Source of the DNA: Streptomyces sp. cf386
GTDB lineage: Bacteria; Actinomycetota; Actinomycetes; Streptomycetales; Streptomycetaceae
Direction of reading: 5' to 3'
NCBI RefSeq assembly: GCF_900103585.1
Contig: NZ_FNHV01000036.1
Coordinates: 1-61,441 of the forward strand
Length of the DNA stretch: 61,441 nt
A program made the position numbers and the translations under genes. This document shows, piece after piece, positions 1 to 7,999 of this stretch; the first letter of the stretch is position 1; each line of letters starts with the position of its first letter. The notes beneath the pieces are model-generated. The model was not told the DNA's origin and ran no database searches. It saw nothing but the letters and a program-made list of their open reading frames with translations.

Positions 1-300
1 CCCCCGCCGCCTACTGGCTGGCCGCCCCGGCTTGCCGCCTCTTGGCCGTCCCTGACTTTCCCCCCGCCGCCTACCGGCTTGGCTGCCCCTGGCTTCCCCT
101 GCCGCCTACTGGCTGACCGCTCCTGGCCCCCGCCTACCGGCTTGACCGCCGCTGACTTCCCCCGCCGCCTACTGGCTGGCCGCCCCGGCTTGCCGCCTCT
201 TGGCCGTCCCTGACTCTCCCCCCGCCGCCTACTGGTGCTGACCGCCCCTGGCCTCGCCGCCCACCGGCTGGCCACCCCCGGCTCCCCCGCCGCCGGGCCA
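1..300. repeat. GC-rich non-coding block of degenerate direct repeats
   Basis: This stretch carries no convincing gene. Positions 1-60 recur almost exactly at 159-218. A shorter motif of the form CGCCTACTGGCTG or CGCCTACCGGCTT recurs about seven times at irregular spacing (near 9, 69, 105, 131, 167, 227 and 258). The composition is extremely C-rich on the plus strand and lacks the three-base periodicity of a Streptomyces gene. It ends about 50 bases before the first methyltransferase start, whose ribosome binding site (GAGGAG near 340) lies in the following unrepeated sequence. It could be a locally expanded intergenic repeat or the eroded end of something upstream; the window edge prevents a decision. 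Confidence 0.7.
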
Positions 301-351
301 CCCCACCCCCTTGACCGTCCCAAATAACCCCCCGCGTCGAGGAGTTCCGCC

Positions 352-1212
352 ATGCCCGTTCTCAACCCCGTAGAACGCACCGCCCTGCTCACCGCCGCCC
401 TGCGCGCCGCCGAGACCCGCCGCGCGGACCGGCTGTACGAGGATCCGTACGCCGCCGGGCTGGTCGGGGACGCCGGAGCCGAGCTGCTCGCCGAGGTCCG
501 CGCCGCGACCTTTCCGCCCGACCGGCCGCGGACCCTGCCCAGCACCCCCGACTACAACGCCATCCGCACCCGGTTCTTCGACGACCTGCTCCAGGAGGCG
601 GCCCGGGAGCCGGAGACCACCCAGATCGTGCTGGCCCCGGCGGGCATGGACTCACGTGCCTACCGGCTCCCCTGGCCCGCGCACCTCCGCTACTTCGAGG
701 TGGACCGGCCCGCGGTGCTGGAGTTCAAGGCCGAGCGGCTGCGCGGTGTCGAGCCGCGTGCCGACCACCGTACGGTCGCCGTCGATCTCACCGCCGACGA
801 CTGGGAGGACCGGCTCGTCGAGGCCGGCTACGACCCCACGGTCCCCTCGACCTGGCTGCTGGAAGGGCTGCTGTACTACATCCCCGAGGCCGACGCGCAC
901 CGGATGCTCCAACGGGTCGCCGCCCTCTGCGCCCCCGGCAGCCGGATCGCCGCCGACATCGTCAACCGGGCCGCTCTGACCCTCCCTCACATGCGCGGCC
1001 TGCTCGATGTCTTCGCGGGCTGGGGGTGCCCCTGGGTGTTCGGCACCGACGAGCCGGAGGACCTGTTCACGCGGTACGGCTTCGACGTCCGCGCCGTCCA
1101 GCCCGGCGAACCGGGCGCCGACTACGGGCGCTGGCCCGACCCGGTGCCGCCGCGCGAGGTGACGGACGTACGGCGGGTGTTCTTCGTCCACGGCACGCGG
1201 CGCCCGCGATGA
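352..1212 (+). CDS. SAM-dependent O-methyltransferase, leucine carboxyl methyltransferase (TcmP-like) family
   Basis: The 286-residue protein has the features of the leucine carboxyl methyltransferase / TIGR00027 family, which includes carboxyl O-methyltransferases of polyketide pathways such as TcmP. The N-terminus has the usual TALLTAALRAAET stretch followed by LYEDPYAA. The SAM region is represented by VLAPAGMDSRAYRL (about residues 94-107) and the FEVDRP acidic loop (about 115-120). WLLEGLLYYI (about 168-177) is the typical motif before the last part of the fold. The ATG start is preceded by GAGGAG at a good distance. Its stop overlaps the next start as ATGA, so it is the first visible gene of a translationally coupled tailoring operon. 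The substrate is unknown; family membership is secure, methylation of a carboxylate is an inference. Confidence 0.9.
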   Translation: MPVLNPVERTALLTAALRAAETRRADRLYEDPYAAGLVGDAGAELLAEVRAATFPPDRPRTLPSTPDYNAIRTRFFDDLLQEAAREPETTQIVLAPAGMDSRAYRLPWPAHLRYFEVDRPAVLEFKAERLRGVEPRADHRTVAVDLTADDWEDRLVEAGYDPTVPSTWLLEGLLYYIPEADAHRMLQRVAALCAPGSRIAADIVNRAALTLPHMRGLLDVFAGWGCPWVFGTDEPEDLFTRYGFDVRAVQPGEPGADYGRWPDPVPPREVTDVRRVFFVHGTRRPR

Positions 1213-2762
1213 CGACCGCAGTGATCGCCGGAGGCGGCATCGCCGGCCTCGCGCTCGCCCTGGCGCTCGGCACGCGCGGCCACCGGGTGCGGGTCCTGGA
1301 GCGCAGCGAGCCGCCGCCGGACGGGCCGGTCGTCAAGAGCGCGGAACTGTGGCACCGGCCGATGGTTCCCCAGGCCGGCCACGACCACGTCCTGAACTCG
1401 CTCGGCGTACGGCTGCTGCGCCGCCACGCCCCGGCCGTCCTCGACGCGGCGCTGGAGGAGGGCGCCCGGCTCTTCGACCTCACCTCCGTGGCGCCGCCCG
1501 GACCCGGGGCCACCGGCACCGCCCGCCGACCGGGTGACGACGACCTGGTCACGCTGGCCGTCCGGCGCTCCGTACTGGAGGTCGTCCTGCACCGGGCCGT
1601 CCAGGAGCTGCCCACGGTGACCGTCCGCCACGGCACCAGGGCCACCGGACTTCTGACGGCCGCCGGGTCCGCCCGGCACCGGGCGACGGGAGTCGTCACC
1701 GAGGACGGCGAGCGCGTCACCGCCGACTTGGTCGTGGATGCCTCCGGCCGCCGGTCCGCCTCCCGGTCCTGGCTCACCGCGGCGGGCGTCCCCGTCGCGG
1801 ACGACGTGACCAGCCCGACCGGGCTGCGCGCCTTCTGCCGCTTCTACCGGCTGCGGGACCCTGACGGCCCACCGCCGGGCCCGCTCAACCGAGGTAACGC
1901 GGCCGGCGGTCTGTGGGGCCACTACGCCGCCGTACTGCACCCCGCCGACAACGACGTCTTCGCCGTCGGCCTCGCCACCCTGTCCGACGACCGTGCCCTG
2001 ACGGCCCTGCGGGAACCCGGCGCCTTCACCGCCGCCTCCCGCCTCTCGCCGTACCTGGAGCGCTGGGTCGACGAGGACGTCGCCCGCCCGTTCGGCCCCC
2101 TGCACGTCATGGGTCTGCCGCCGAACATCCTGCGCGGCACCGCGACCGACCGGCAGCCCCCGGTCCTCGGACTCCTCCAGGTCGGCGACGCCGCCTGCGT
2201 CACCGACCCGATGCTCGGCCGCGGCATGTCCCTGGCCCTCGCGCACGCCTTCGGGCTCGCGGACCTGATCGAGGAGCACGGTCCGGGCCTTCGCGCGGCG
2301 GCGGACGAACGCCTGGCCGAGGCGGCCGCGGCCCTCGCTGAGACGATGCTGCGCCCCTGGTACGAGCAGGCGGCGTACGACTCCTGGCTGCGCGTCGAAC
2401 GGTGGCGGACCGAGGTCGGACCGCCGACGGACCTCACCGTGGACCGGCCCGCACCACCCGTGTCCGCACCGCCCATGCCCGCACCGCCCGTGCCCCCGGG
2501 CCTCTGGGCCGCCACGGCGCGGGCGGCGGCCGGCGACCCCACCGTGTGGCGGGCGTTCACCCGCGTGCAGATGAGCTTGAGCACACCCGCCGAGGCCTTC
2601 GGCGACGCGGACTTCCGGGCTCGCGTACGGGCCGCGGCCGACGCGCCTGGGCCGCCACCCGTCCCCTCCGCACTGTCCGCCCCGCCCGCCCCCCGGCCCC
2701 CGACCCACGCCGAACTGCGGCACGCCGTCCGACACTCCGCCGCCGTCCAGGAAGGAGGATGA
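1209..2762 (+). CDS. FAD-dependent monooxygenase (PHBH-like fold)
   Basis: A 517-residue flavoprotein. The start chosen is the ATG that overlaps the previous stop (ATGA), because the Rossmann motif GGGIAGLALALAL begins nine residues later and extra residues upstream would be shadow sequence of the methyltransferase. An acidic residue after the second strand (VLERSE) fits FAD binding. VVDASGRRS (near 180) and QVGDAACVTDPMLGRG (near 325-340) match the DG and GD motifs of class A aromatic hydroxylases and related halogenase/epoxidase flavoproteins. The C-terminal third is Pro/Ala-rich and likely disordered. In context it would oxygenate a pathway intermediate. The reduced-cofactor binding and substrate cannot be read from the sequence. 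It overlaps the next gene by four bases. Confidence 0.88.
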   Translation: MTTAVIAGGGIAGLALALALGTRGHRVRVLERSEPPPDGPVVKSAELWHRPMVPQAGHDHVLNSLGVRLLRRHAPAVLDAALEEGARLFDLTSVAPPGPGATGTARRPGDDDLVTLAVRRSVLEVVLHRAVQELPTVTVRHGTRATGLLTAAGSARHRATGVVTEDGERVTADLVVDASGRRSASRSWLTAAGVPVADDVTSPTGLRAFCRFYRLRDPDGPPPGPLNRGNAAGGLWGHYAAVLHPADNDVFAVGLATLSDDRALTALREPGAFTAASRLSPYLERWVDEDVARPFGPLHVMGLPPNILRGTATDRQPPVLGLLQVGDAACVTDPMLGRGMSLALAHAFGLADLIEEHGPGLRAAADERLAEAAAALAETMLRPWYEQAAYDSWLRVERWRTEVGPPTDLTVDRPAPPVSAPPMPAPPVPPGLWAATARAAAGDPTVWRAFTRVQMSLSTPAEAFGDADFRARVRAAADAPGPPPVPSALSAPPAPRPPTHAELRHAVRHSAAVQEGG

Positions 2763-3958
2763 AGGTGCCGCCCCGCAAGAACGTCCTGCTGGCGCCGGTC
2801 ACGGTCACCCCCACCAAACCGCTGACCCCCAGCCACCTCAAGGGCCTGCTGTGGACCGACGTGATGTTCCGGGCCACCGCGCCGCTCGCCGAGGTGACCT
2901 ACCGCTACAGCCACACCACGTACCACGTCACCGAACAGACGGTCGGCTTCTGGGAGTACCTCGACCGCACGCACGGCGAGACCGACTACACCCGGCTCTC
3001 CGAGGAGGACATCGGCGAACTCTACGTCCGCTACCGCGGCGCGGAGCGGAGCCAGGACGCCGACGTCCTGCGGCCCTACCGGGACGCCGTCGAGCACAGC
3101 GACTGGGTCCATCCCGCCAGCGAGCGGCTGCTGCGGCTGTGGGCCGGGCACTACGAACGGCTGGGCATGCACGACCCCGGCCTGCGGGAGCACCAGCCGC
3201 CCGGCCTCGGCCTGGAGGAGATGATCGAGCGGCTCGGCACCGCGCACCTGGTCCTCGACCAGCGGCACTGCGGAGGCCCCGTCTACCTCGACCTCACCCG
3301 GTACGGAATGCCGCTGCGCCGCATCGTCACGTCCGACGGCCGCCCCAACTACCTCGCCTGCGCCCTGCGCGAACTGCTGCCGCTGGTCCCCTGGTACGAC
3401 GAGGTCGTCCTGCTGTACGACCGTGAACTCGACGCGGACTACCGGCTGTTGGGCCGTGTGCTGACCGGTCTGGGGCCGACCGTGCGCCGGGTGCCGATCG
3501 GCCGGGTTCCCATCGACGGCAGGATCGCCTCGGCCCGGCACGGCGGCTGGCACGGCCACACGGCGGGCGCGTTGCTCAAGGCCGCGAGCGAGGCCGTGAC
3601 CGAGGCCTCGACCATGGCCGGGGCAGGCTCCGGGAGCGACGACCGCGCGCTCCGGCTCGGTATGCGCCTGTACTTCGTCGCGACCCTCGGCCCCGGGCAG
3701 CGCGAGTCCTTCCGCCACGACCTGCTGCGGCACTGCATGACCGTGGCCGCCAAGCTCCTGGACCGCTCCCGGGCCGCCGCCGCGACCGGCGCGGGCGATC
3801 TGCGCGACACCGGTCTGCGCGACACCGATCTGCTCGACACCCTCGACCGGCACCGGCGGGGCCACACCTATGTCGACCCCTACCGACTGACCTGCTCCCT
3901 GCTGGGCAGGGGCAGACCCGCTCCCGATCCCGGACTCCTGTCGGCGGTGTTCCTGTGA
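2759..3958 (+). CDS. Hypothetical biosynthetic-operon protein, 399 aa
   Basis: I do not recognise this family. The ATG overlaps the previous TGA and sits just after GGAGG, which fixes the start. The protein is soluble, without signal peptide or membrane segments, rich in Tyr, Trp and His (for example YRYSHTTYHV near residue 45). It contains a possible Rossmann-like strand-turn-helix, YDEVVLLYDRELDADYRLL (about 215-233). A central DQRHCGGPVYLDL stretch holds the most conserved-looking Cys/His pair. The last 70 residues include a short repeat (LRDTGLRDTDLLDT). It is tightly coupled to the flavin monooxygenase upstream and to a DUF6182 protein downstream, so it probably acts on or holds the same pathway intermediate. 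No function is claimed. Confidence 0.85.
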   Translation: MKVPPRKNVLLAPVTVTPTKPLTPSHLKGLLWTDVMFRATAPLAEVTYRYSHTTYHVTEQTVGFWEYLDRTHGETDYTRLSEEDIGELYVRYRGAERSQDADVLRPYRDAVEHSDWVHPASERLLRLWAGHYERLGMHDPGLREHQPPGLGLEEMIERLGTAHLVLDQRHCGGPVYLDLTRYGMPLRRIVTSDGRPNYLACALRELLPLVPWYDEVVLLYDRELDADYRLLGRVLTGLGPTVRRVPIGRVPIDGRIASARHGGWHGHTAGALLKAASEAVTEASTMAGAGSGSDDRALRLGMRLYFVATLGPGQRESFRHDLLRHCMTVAAKLLDRSRAAAATGAGDLRDTGLRDTDLLDTLDRHRRGHTYVDPYRLTCSLLGRGRPAPDPGLLSAVFL

Positions 3959-4731
3959 CCAGTTCCCTCGACCCCGGCGTGGCCGCGACCACGCCCTTCC
4001 CCTTGTCCTCGGCGGCCCTGCTGCGTTCGGCCGTGGACCGGGTACGCACCGCCCGCCCCGAACTGGCGGACCGGTTCGACCTGTCCAGCCCGCAGTCCCT
4101 GCGCGCCGCACGGGCCGGAATCCACGGCACGGGCGCGGTCGGCACCGACGAGACCCTGGCCGTGGTGGTCGTCGGCCGGCTCGATCTGCCCCGGTGGGTG
4201 CGCGAGACCTGCGCCTTCGCCCTCACCGCGGCACCGGAGAAACGGCACGCCTGGCGGCGCTCCTTCACCCGCACCGTGTATCTCGCCGGCAGCCCGGTCA
4301 ATCTCCGCGAGCGGTTCACCTTCGACCACGTCGCCGCCGACGGCTCGATGGCGTGGGCCGGTCCGGCGCCCGGCGTGGCCACCGCCACCTTGCGCCGCCT
4401 GCTGAAGGCCTTCGAGGCCTCGCACGAGCTGACCGCCCGGCCGTCGGCCACCGTCACCGTGCCCGGACGCCCGCGCTCCGGCCCCCCGGCCCACCGCGAC
4501 CTGTACATCGCCACCGCGAAGGTGACCCTCACGGACGCGCTCGTGCACATCAACCACCTGCTCGCCGAGGCCGTCATGGACGGGCTGATCGGTCCCGGGG
4601 ACCGTCTGACGCTGCGGTTCGTGCCACGCCTGACCGGCCTGGACGCGCGGTTCGTCAGGTTGCGCGTCGACACCGACGTCCACCGCCCGGACGAACTCCA
4701 GGCGTACGCCGGACTCACCACGGAGGTCTGA
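3955..4731 (+). CDS. DUF6182-like protein of unknown function
   Basis: A 258-residue soluble protein starting at a GTG that overlaps the preceding stop (GTGA). The overall pattern (N-terminal RVRTARPEL, central DLPRWVRETCAFALTAAPE, and a C-terminal half with long helices around HINHLLAEAVMDGLIG) resembles proteins I remember as DUF6182, found in Streptomyces secondary-metabolite loci; this is recollection, not a search. There are no obvious catalytic motifs, no cofactor-binding loop and no export signal. It stays tightly linked to the unknown 399-residue protein upstream, so the two may form a functional pair. The downstream gene starts two bases after its stop, with the GGAGGT at the very end of this gene serving as its ribosome binding site. 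Confidence 0.8.
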   Translation: MTSSLDPGVAATTPFPLSSAALLRSAVDRVRTARPELADRFDLSSPQSLRAARAGIHGTGAVGTDETLAVVVVGRLDLPRWVRETCAFALTAAPEKRHAWRRSFTRTVYLAGSPVNLRERFTFDHVAADGSMAWAGPAPGVATATLRRLLKAFEASHELTARPSATVTVPGRPRSGPPAHRDLYIATAKVTLTDALVHINHLLAEAVMDGLIGPGDRLTLRFVPRLTGLDARFVRLRVDTDVHRPDELQAYAGLTTEV

Positions 4732-4732
4732 A

Positions 4733-5425
4733 TTGCCCGCCCACCCGCCCTCGCCCACGGCCCGCACGGGTGTCGCCGCCGCCCGGCCGCGCCCCGTCCG
4801 CTTCGGCTTCCACGGCTCCACACGGCTCGCGGTCCGCATCGCGACCGCCGTCGGCCACCCGTCGTCGTCCGTGCAGTACGTCCCCTACGAGGTCACCGAT
4901 CCGTTCGGCCCGCTGCGGGCCGGAGCCATGGACGTCATGATCGCCAAGTACGACCCGATGGAGCCGGACATAGAACTGAGCGAACCCGTCTTCTTCGACG
5001 GCCGGGCCCTGCTCGTCGGAGACGGGCACCCCCTGGCCGGCCGGGACGAGGTGTCGATCGAGGAGGTCGCCGAGTACGAGGGTTTCCGCTGCCCCGGTGA
5101 CTTCCCGCCGCACGTCTGGGACCTGGTCGTGCCACCCCGGACCCCTAAGGGCCGTACGATCCGCCGGGTCCACGCCATGACGACCATGGCCGCGCTGGCG
5201 GACCGGCTCAGGAGCGGCTCCGCGGTCCATGTGTCGTTCCAGTCCCTGGAAGGGATCATGCCGCTGGACATCCGGGTGGTCCCGATCCACGACCTGCCGC
5301 CTTCCCCGGTCACCCTGGCCTGGCTACGGGGTGCCGAACTGCCGGACCACGTACGGCGATTCGTCGCCGACGCGGAGGATGCGGGACGGGCCGTCACCGA
5401 CGCGGAACCGGCGGTGGCGCGGTGA
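4733..5425 (+). CDS. Stand-alone LysR-type substrate-binding domain protein
   Basis: The 230-residue product resembles the effector-binding half of LysR-type regulators (periplasmic-binding-protein type 2 fold): it opens with a strand VRFGFHGSTRLAV, continues with LRAGAMDVMIAKYDPM (the usual first-lobe segment), then SEPVFFDGRALLVGDGHPLAG, and has a C-terminal ALADRLRSGSAVHVSFQSL segment. The winged-helix DNA-binding domain of a normal LysR protein (about 60-90 residues) is absent. The TTG start is supported by GGAGGT (4722-4727) five bases upstream. Sitting inside a biosynthetic operon, it could be a small-molecule binding protein or an enzyme evolved from such a domain, rather than a transcription factor. 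Fold assignment is fairly secure; role is open. Confidence 0.8.
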   Translation: MPAHPPSPTARTGVAAARPRPVRFGFHGSTRLAVRIATAVGHPSSSVQYVPYEVTDPFGPLRAGAMDVMIAKYDPMEPDIELSEPVFFDGRALLVGDGHPLAGRDEVSIEEVAEYEGFRCPGDFPPHVWDLVVPPRTPKGRTIRRVHAMTTMAALADRLRSGSAVHVSFQSLEGIMPLDIRVVPIHDLPPSPVTLAWLRGAELPDHVRRFVADAEDAGRAVTDAEPAVAR

Positions 5426-6207
5426 GCGCGGTCACCGGGCGCCTCCCGGTCGTCCTGCTGCACGCCCTGCCCCTCGACTCGTCCATGTGGGACGCGGTGG
5501 CACCGCGCCTGCGCGACCGTGGCCACCAGGTCATCGCCTTCGATCAGTGCGGTTTCGGCGCCGCGCCGCTTGCGGACAGCCCGCCCTCGCTCGATCTCGT
5601 CGCCGACGACCTGGCCCGCACACTCGACCGGCGCGGCATCGGCGAACTCGCCCTCGTGGGCTGCTCGATGGGCGGCTACGTCGCGATGTCCTTCCTGCGC
5701 CGCCATCCGCACCGGGTACGCGCCCTGGCCCTGCTGGCCACCCGGGACACGGCGGACAGCCCGCAGACGGCCGCACGGCGCCTGCGGTTCGCCGACCTGG
5801 TCCTGGACGACTCCGCGCGCGGCCCGCTCGTCACCGAGACCGCCGCGTCCCTGCTGGGCGCCACCACCCGCGCACGACAGCCCCGCCTCACGGAGCAGGT
5901 CACGGCCCTGGCACGGGCGGCCGGGCCGCGAGCCGTCGCCTGGGCGCAGCGGGCCGTCGCGGCACGAGCGGACTCCACGGCCCTCCTGCGGGCCGCCGAC
6001 CTGCCCGCCGTCGTCGTCATCGGCGACGAGGACGAACTCGTCTCCCTCGACGAGGCCCGCGAGACGGCCGGGCACCTGCCACGGGGACGCCTCGTCACCC
6101 TCCCCGGAGTCGGCCATCTCGCACCCCTGGAAGCACCCGAGGCGACCCTGGAAACCCTCACGGAACTACTGGCCCAGGCGAAGACGGTGGAGGCGACGGC
6201 ATGCTGA
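5422..6207 (+). CDS. Alpha/beta-fold hydrolase
   Basis: A 261-residue hydrolase starting at a GTG that overlaps the previous stop. The oxyanion segment LLHALPLDSSMW follows the first strand, the nucleophile elbow is GCSMGG (serine near residue 80), the acid lies in the VIGDEDELV region (near 200) and the catalytic histidine in GVGHLAPLE (near 232). All triad elements are thus present and the length is normal for the family (3-oxoadipate enol-lactonase / haloperoxidase-like size). No signal peptide, so it acts in the cytoplasm. In this operon it is likely a lactonase, esterase or C-C hydrolase working on an oxygenated intermediate. It overlaps the downstream methyltransferase by seven bases. 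Confidence 0.9.
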   Translation: MSAVTGRLPVVLLHALPLDSSMWDAVAPRLRDRGHQVIAFDQCGFGAAPLADSPPSLDLVADDLARTLDRRGIGELALVGCSMGGYVAMSFLRRHPHRVRALALLATRDTADSPQTAARRLRFADLVLDDSARGPLVTETAASLLGATTRARQPRLTEQVTALARAAGPRAVAWAQRAVAARADSTALLRAADLPAVVVIGDEDELVSLDEARETAGHLPRGRLVTLPGVGHLAPLEAPEATLETLTELLAQAKTVEATAC

Positions 6208-7040
6208 CGACGCATCACGATGCCTGGGGATACGAGACGTCCACCGGACTGGCGTTCACCCACGAGGACATCGTGGACCCGCACTTCCAGGCCTGCGCCC
6301 CGTACTACCTGGAGGCCCTCGACCGCGTCGGTATCCGGCCCGGCTGGCACGTGCTGGACGCCGGCTGCGGCAGCGGCGCGTTCCTGCCCCGGATCGCGGA
6401 CCTCGTCGGAGCCTGGGGCCAGGTCTCGGCCGTCGACCTGGCCGAGGAGAACGTGGCACTCGCCGCCGAGCGGATGCGGGCCCACCCCGCCGGGGCCCGG
6501 CTCTCGGTGCGGCGGGGCAGCCTCCTCGAACTGCCCTACCCGGACGACACGTTCGACGCGGTCTGGTGTGCGAACACGACGCAGTACCTCGACGACGAGC
6601 AACTGATCGGCGCGCTCGCGGAGTTGCGCCGGGTCACCCGGCCCGGCGGGGTCGTCGCCGTCAAGGACGTGGACGGCACCCTGAGCACCGTGCGCCCGGC
6701 GGATCCCTTCCTGATCACCGACTTCTTCCGCACGTCCGCCGAGACCCCCGGCTACGCCCGCCGGCTACTGCGTGGCCGCGACCTGTACCGCTGGCTGCGG
6801 GCGGCCGGTCTGACCTCCGTACGGCAGCACACGATGCTCATGGAGTTCCACGCCCCGCTGTCCCCGGCCGCCCTGCGGTTCTACGGCAACGCGTGCGCGC
6901 GCTTCGCCCGACAGGCGATACGGGCCGGTACCGAGGGGGACTGGACCCCCTTCCTGGACCCCGACGATCCGTTCAGCCCGCTGCGCAGCCCGGACGGATA
7001 CATCAGCGAGGGAAACGTCATCGCGATCGGCACGGCGTGA
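6201..7040 (+). CDS. Class I SAM-dependent methyltransferase (UbiE/Methyltransf_11 type)
   Basis: A 279-residue enzyme. The ATG lies inside the hydrolase gene, seven bases before its end, and gives a methyltransferase of normal length. SAM motif I is VLDAGCGSGAFL (about residues 51-62), the acidic loop is SAVDLAEENV (about 77-86), motif II appears as FDAVWCANTTQYL (about 117-129) and motif III as RVTRPGGVVAVKDVDG (about 144-159). The C-terminal part has an elongated cap rich in aromatic residues, likely for substrate binding. It is the second methyltransferase of the operon and unrelated to the first. Its substrate (O, N or C acceptor) cannot be told. A 48-base AT-richer gap follows before the next gene. 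Confidence 0.9.
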   Translation: MLTTHHDAWGYETSTGLAFTHEDIVDPHFQACAPYYLEALDRVGIRPGWHVLDAGCGSGAFLPRIADLVGAWGQVSAVDLAEENVALAAERMRAHPAGARLSVRRGSLLELPYPDDTFDAVWCANTTQYLDDEQLIGALAELRRVTRPGGVVAVKDVDGTLSTVRPADPFLITDFFRTSAETPGYARRLLRGRDLYRWLRAAGLTSVRQHTMLMEFHAPLSPAALRFYGNACARFARQAIRAGTEGDWTPFLDPDDPFSPLRSPDGYISEGNVIAIGTA

Positions 7041-7088
7041 ATCCAGTAATTGCTTCGTGTGTACTCCAACCAAGTAAATTGAGGCGGC

Positions 7089-7997
7089 ATGACCGAATCA
7101 CCGAAAAACCCGGAAACGACCCGTCGCGCCACGCTCGCCGGAGGCGCCCTCGCCGGAATCGGAATCTCCGAAGCCTTATTCACCTCGAAACCGGCCGCCG
7201 CGGCCTCCGCGACCCCCGCGACGGAGAGTGACCGCTATCGGCGCGGCTGGGCCCTGCTGCGAGAGGTGTCGGGGGAGAGCGGGGCGGCCATCGTCGAGTC
7301 GCTCCATGACATCGCCCCCGACCTCGGCCGATTCGTCGTCGAGTTCGCCTACGGCGACGTGCTGTCCCGGGCCCGACTCGACCTGCGCGAGAGGGAGTTG
7401 GTGACCATCGCCGCACTGACCGCCCAGGGCGACACCGCCGGGCAGGTCGGCTTCCACATCGACGCGGCGCTCAACGTCGGCGTACGCCCCGCGGAGATCA
7501 TCGAGGCCCTGATCCACATCGTCCCGTTCATGGGATTCCCCCGCGCGCTGAACGCGGTCTCCGTCGCCAGGACGGTCTTCGAGGACCGCGGCATCACCTT
7601 CGAGCCGCCGGTCATGGACGACCCGCGCGACCGCTACCAGCGCGGCAAGGAGAAGCTGGTCGAGATCGACGGCCAACACGGCCTGGATGTCATCGAGTCC
7701 CTCAACGACATCGCCCCCGACCTGGGCCGTTACATCGTCGAGTTCACCTTCGGCGACGTCTACCACCGCCCGTGGCTGACCCCGCGCCGACGTCAGCTCG
7801 TCACCGTGGGCGCGCTCACGGCCTTCGGCGACACGGCCCCCCAGCTGCGCGTGCACATCGGCGCCGCGCTCAACGTCGGCCTCAGCCCGGCGCAGGTCGT
7901 GGAAACCCTGATCCAGGTCGTTCCGTACGCCGGATTTCCCAGGGTGCTCAATGCCGTCAAGGTGGCCAGGACCGTATTCGAGGAACGGAAGAAATAG
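7089..7997 (+). CDS. Exported carboxymuconolactone-decarboxylase-fold protein with internal duplication
   Basis: The 302-residue protein begins with a Tat-like leader (TRRATLAGGALAG, ending near AAAASA around residue 40). Two copies of a CMD/AhpD-type domain follow, about residues 50-170 and 175-300. The copies are visibly duplicated: each has ESL-DIAPDLGR, then EF-GDV, then LVT-ALTA-GDTA, a HI-AALNVG stretch and an FPR-LNAV ending. No cysteines occur, so the CxxC redox centre of AhpD is missing and the protein is not a peroxidase of that kind; the His/Glu residues (HIDAALNVG, LRERELVTIAAL) fit the gamma-CMD type. GAGG lies just upstream of the ATG. Within a biosynthetic operon it may catalyse an isomerisation or lactone step after export, or bind product. 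Confidence 0.88.
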   Translation: MTESPKNPETTRRATLAGGALAGIGISEALFTSKPAAAASATPATESDRYRRGWALLREVSGESGAAIVESLHDIAPDLGRFVVEFAYGDVLSRARLDLRERELVTIAALTAQGDTAGQVGFHIDAALNVGVRPAEIIEALIHIVPFMGFPRALNAVSVARTVFEDRGITFEPPVMDDPRDRYQRGKEKLVEIDGQHGLDVIESLNDIAPDLGRYIVEFTFGDVYHRPWLTPRRRQLVTVGALTAFGDTAPQLRVHIGAALNVGLSPAQVVETLIQVVPYAGFPRVLNAVKVARTVFEERKK

Positions 7998-7999
7998 GC

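Noticed and set aside
1..300. CRISPR array
   Set aside because: Repeats are degenerate, unequally spaced and lack unique spacers of constant size; no cas genes are present.
1922..4111. Long open frames antisense to the biosynthetic genes and elsewhere (for example across 9336-11573 and 27325-31074)
   Set aside because: They are low-complexity Arg/Pro/Gly-rich or Val/Gly-rich shadows caused by high GC third positions and run across strongly supported genes.
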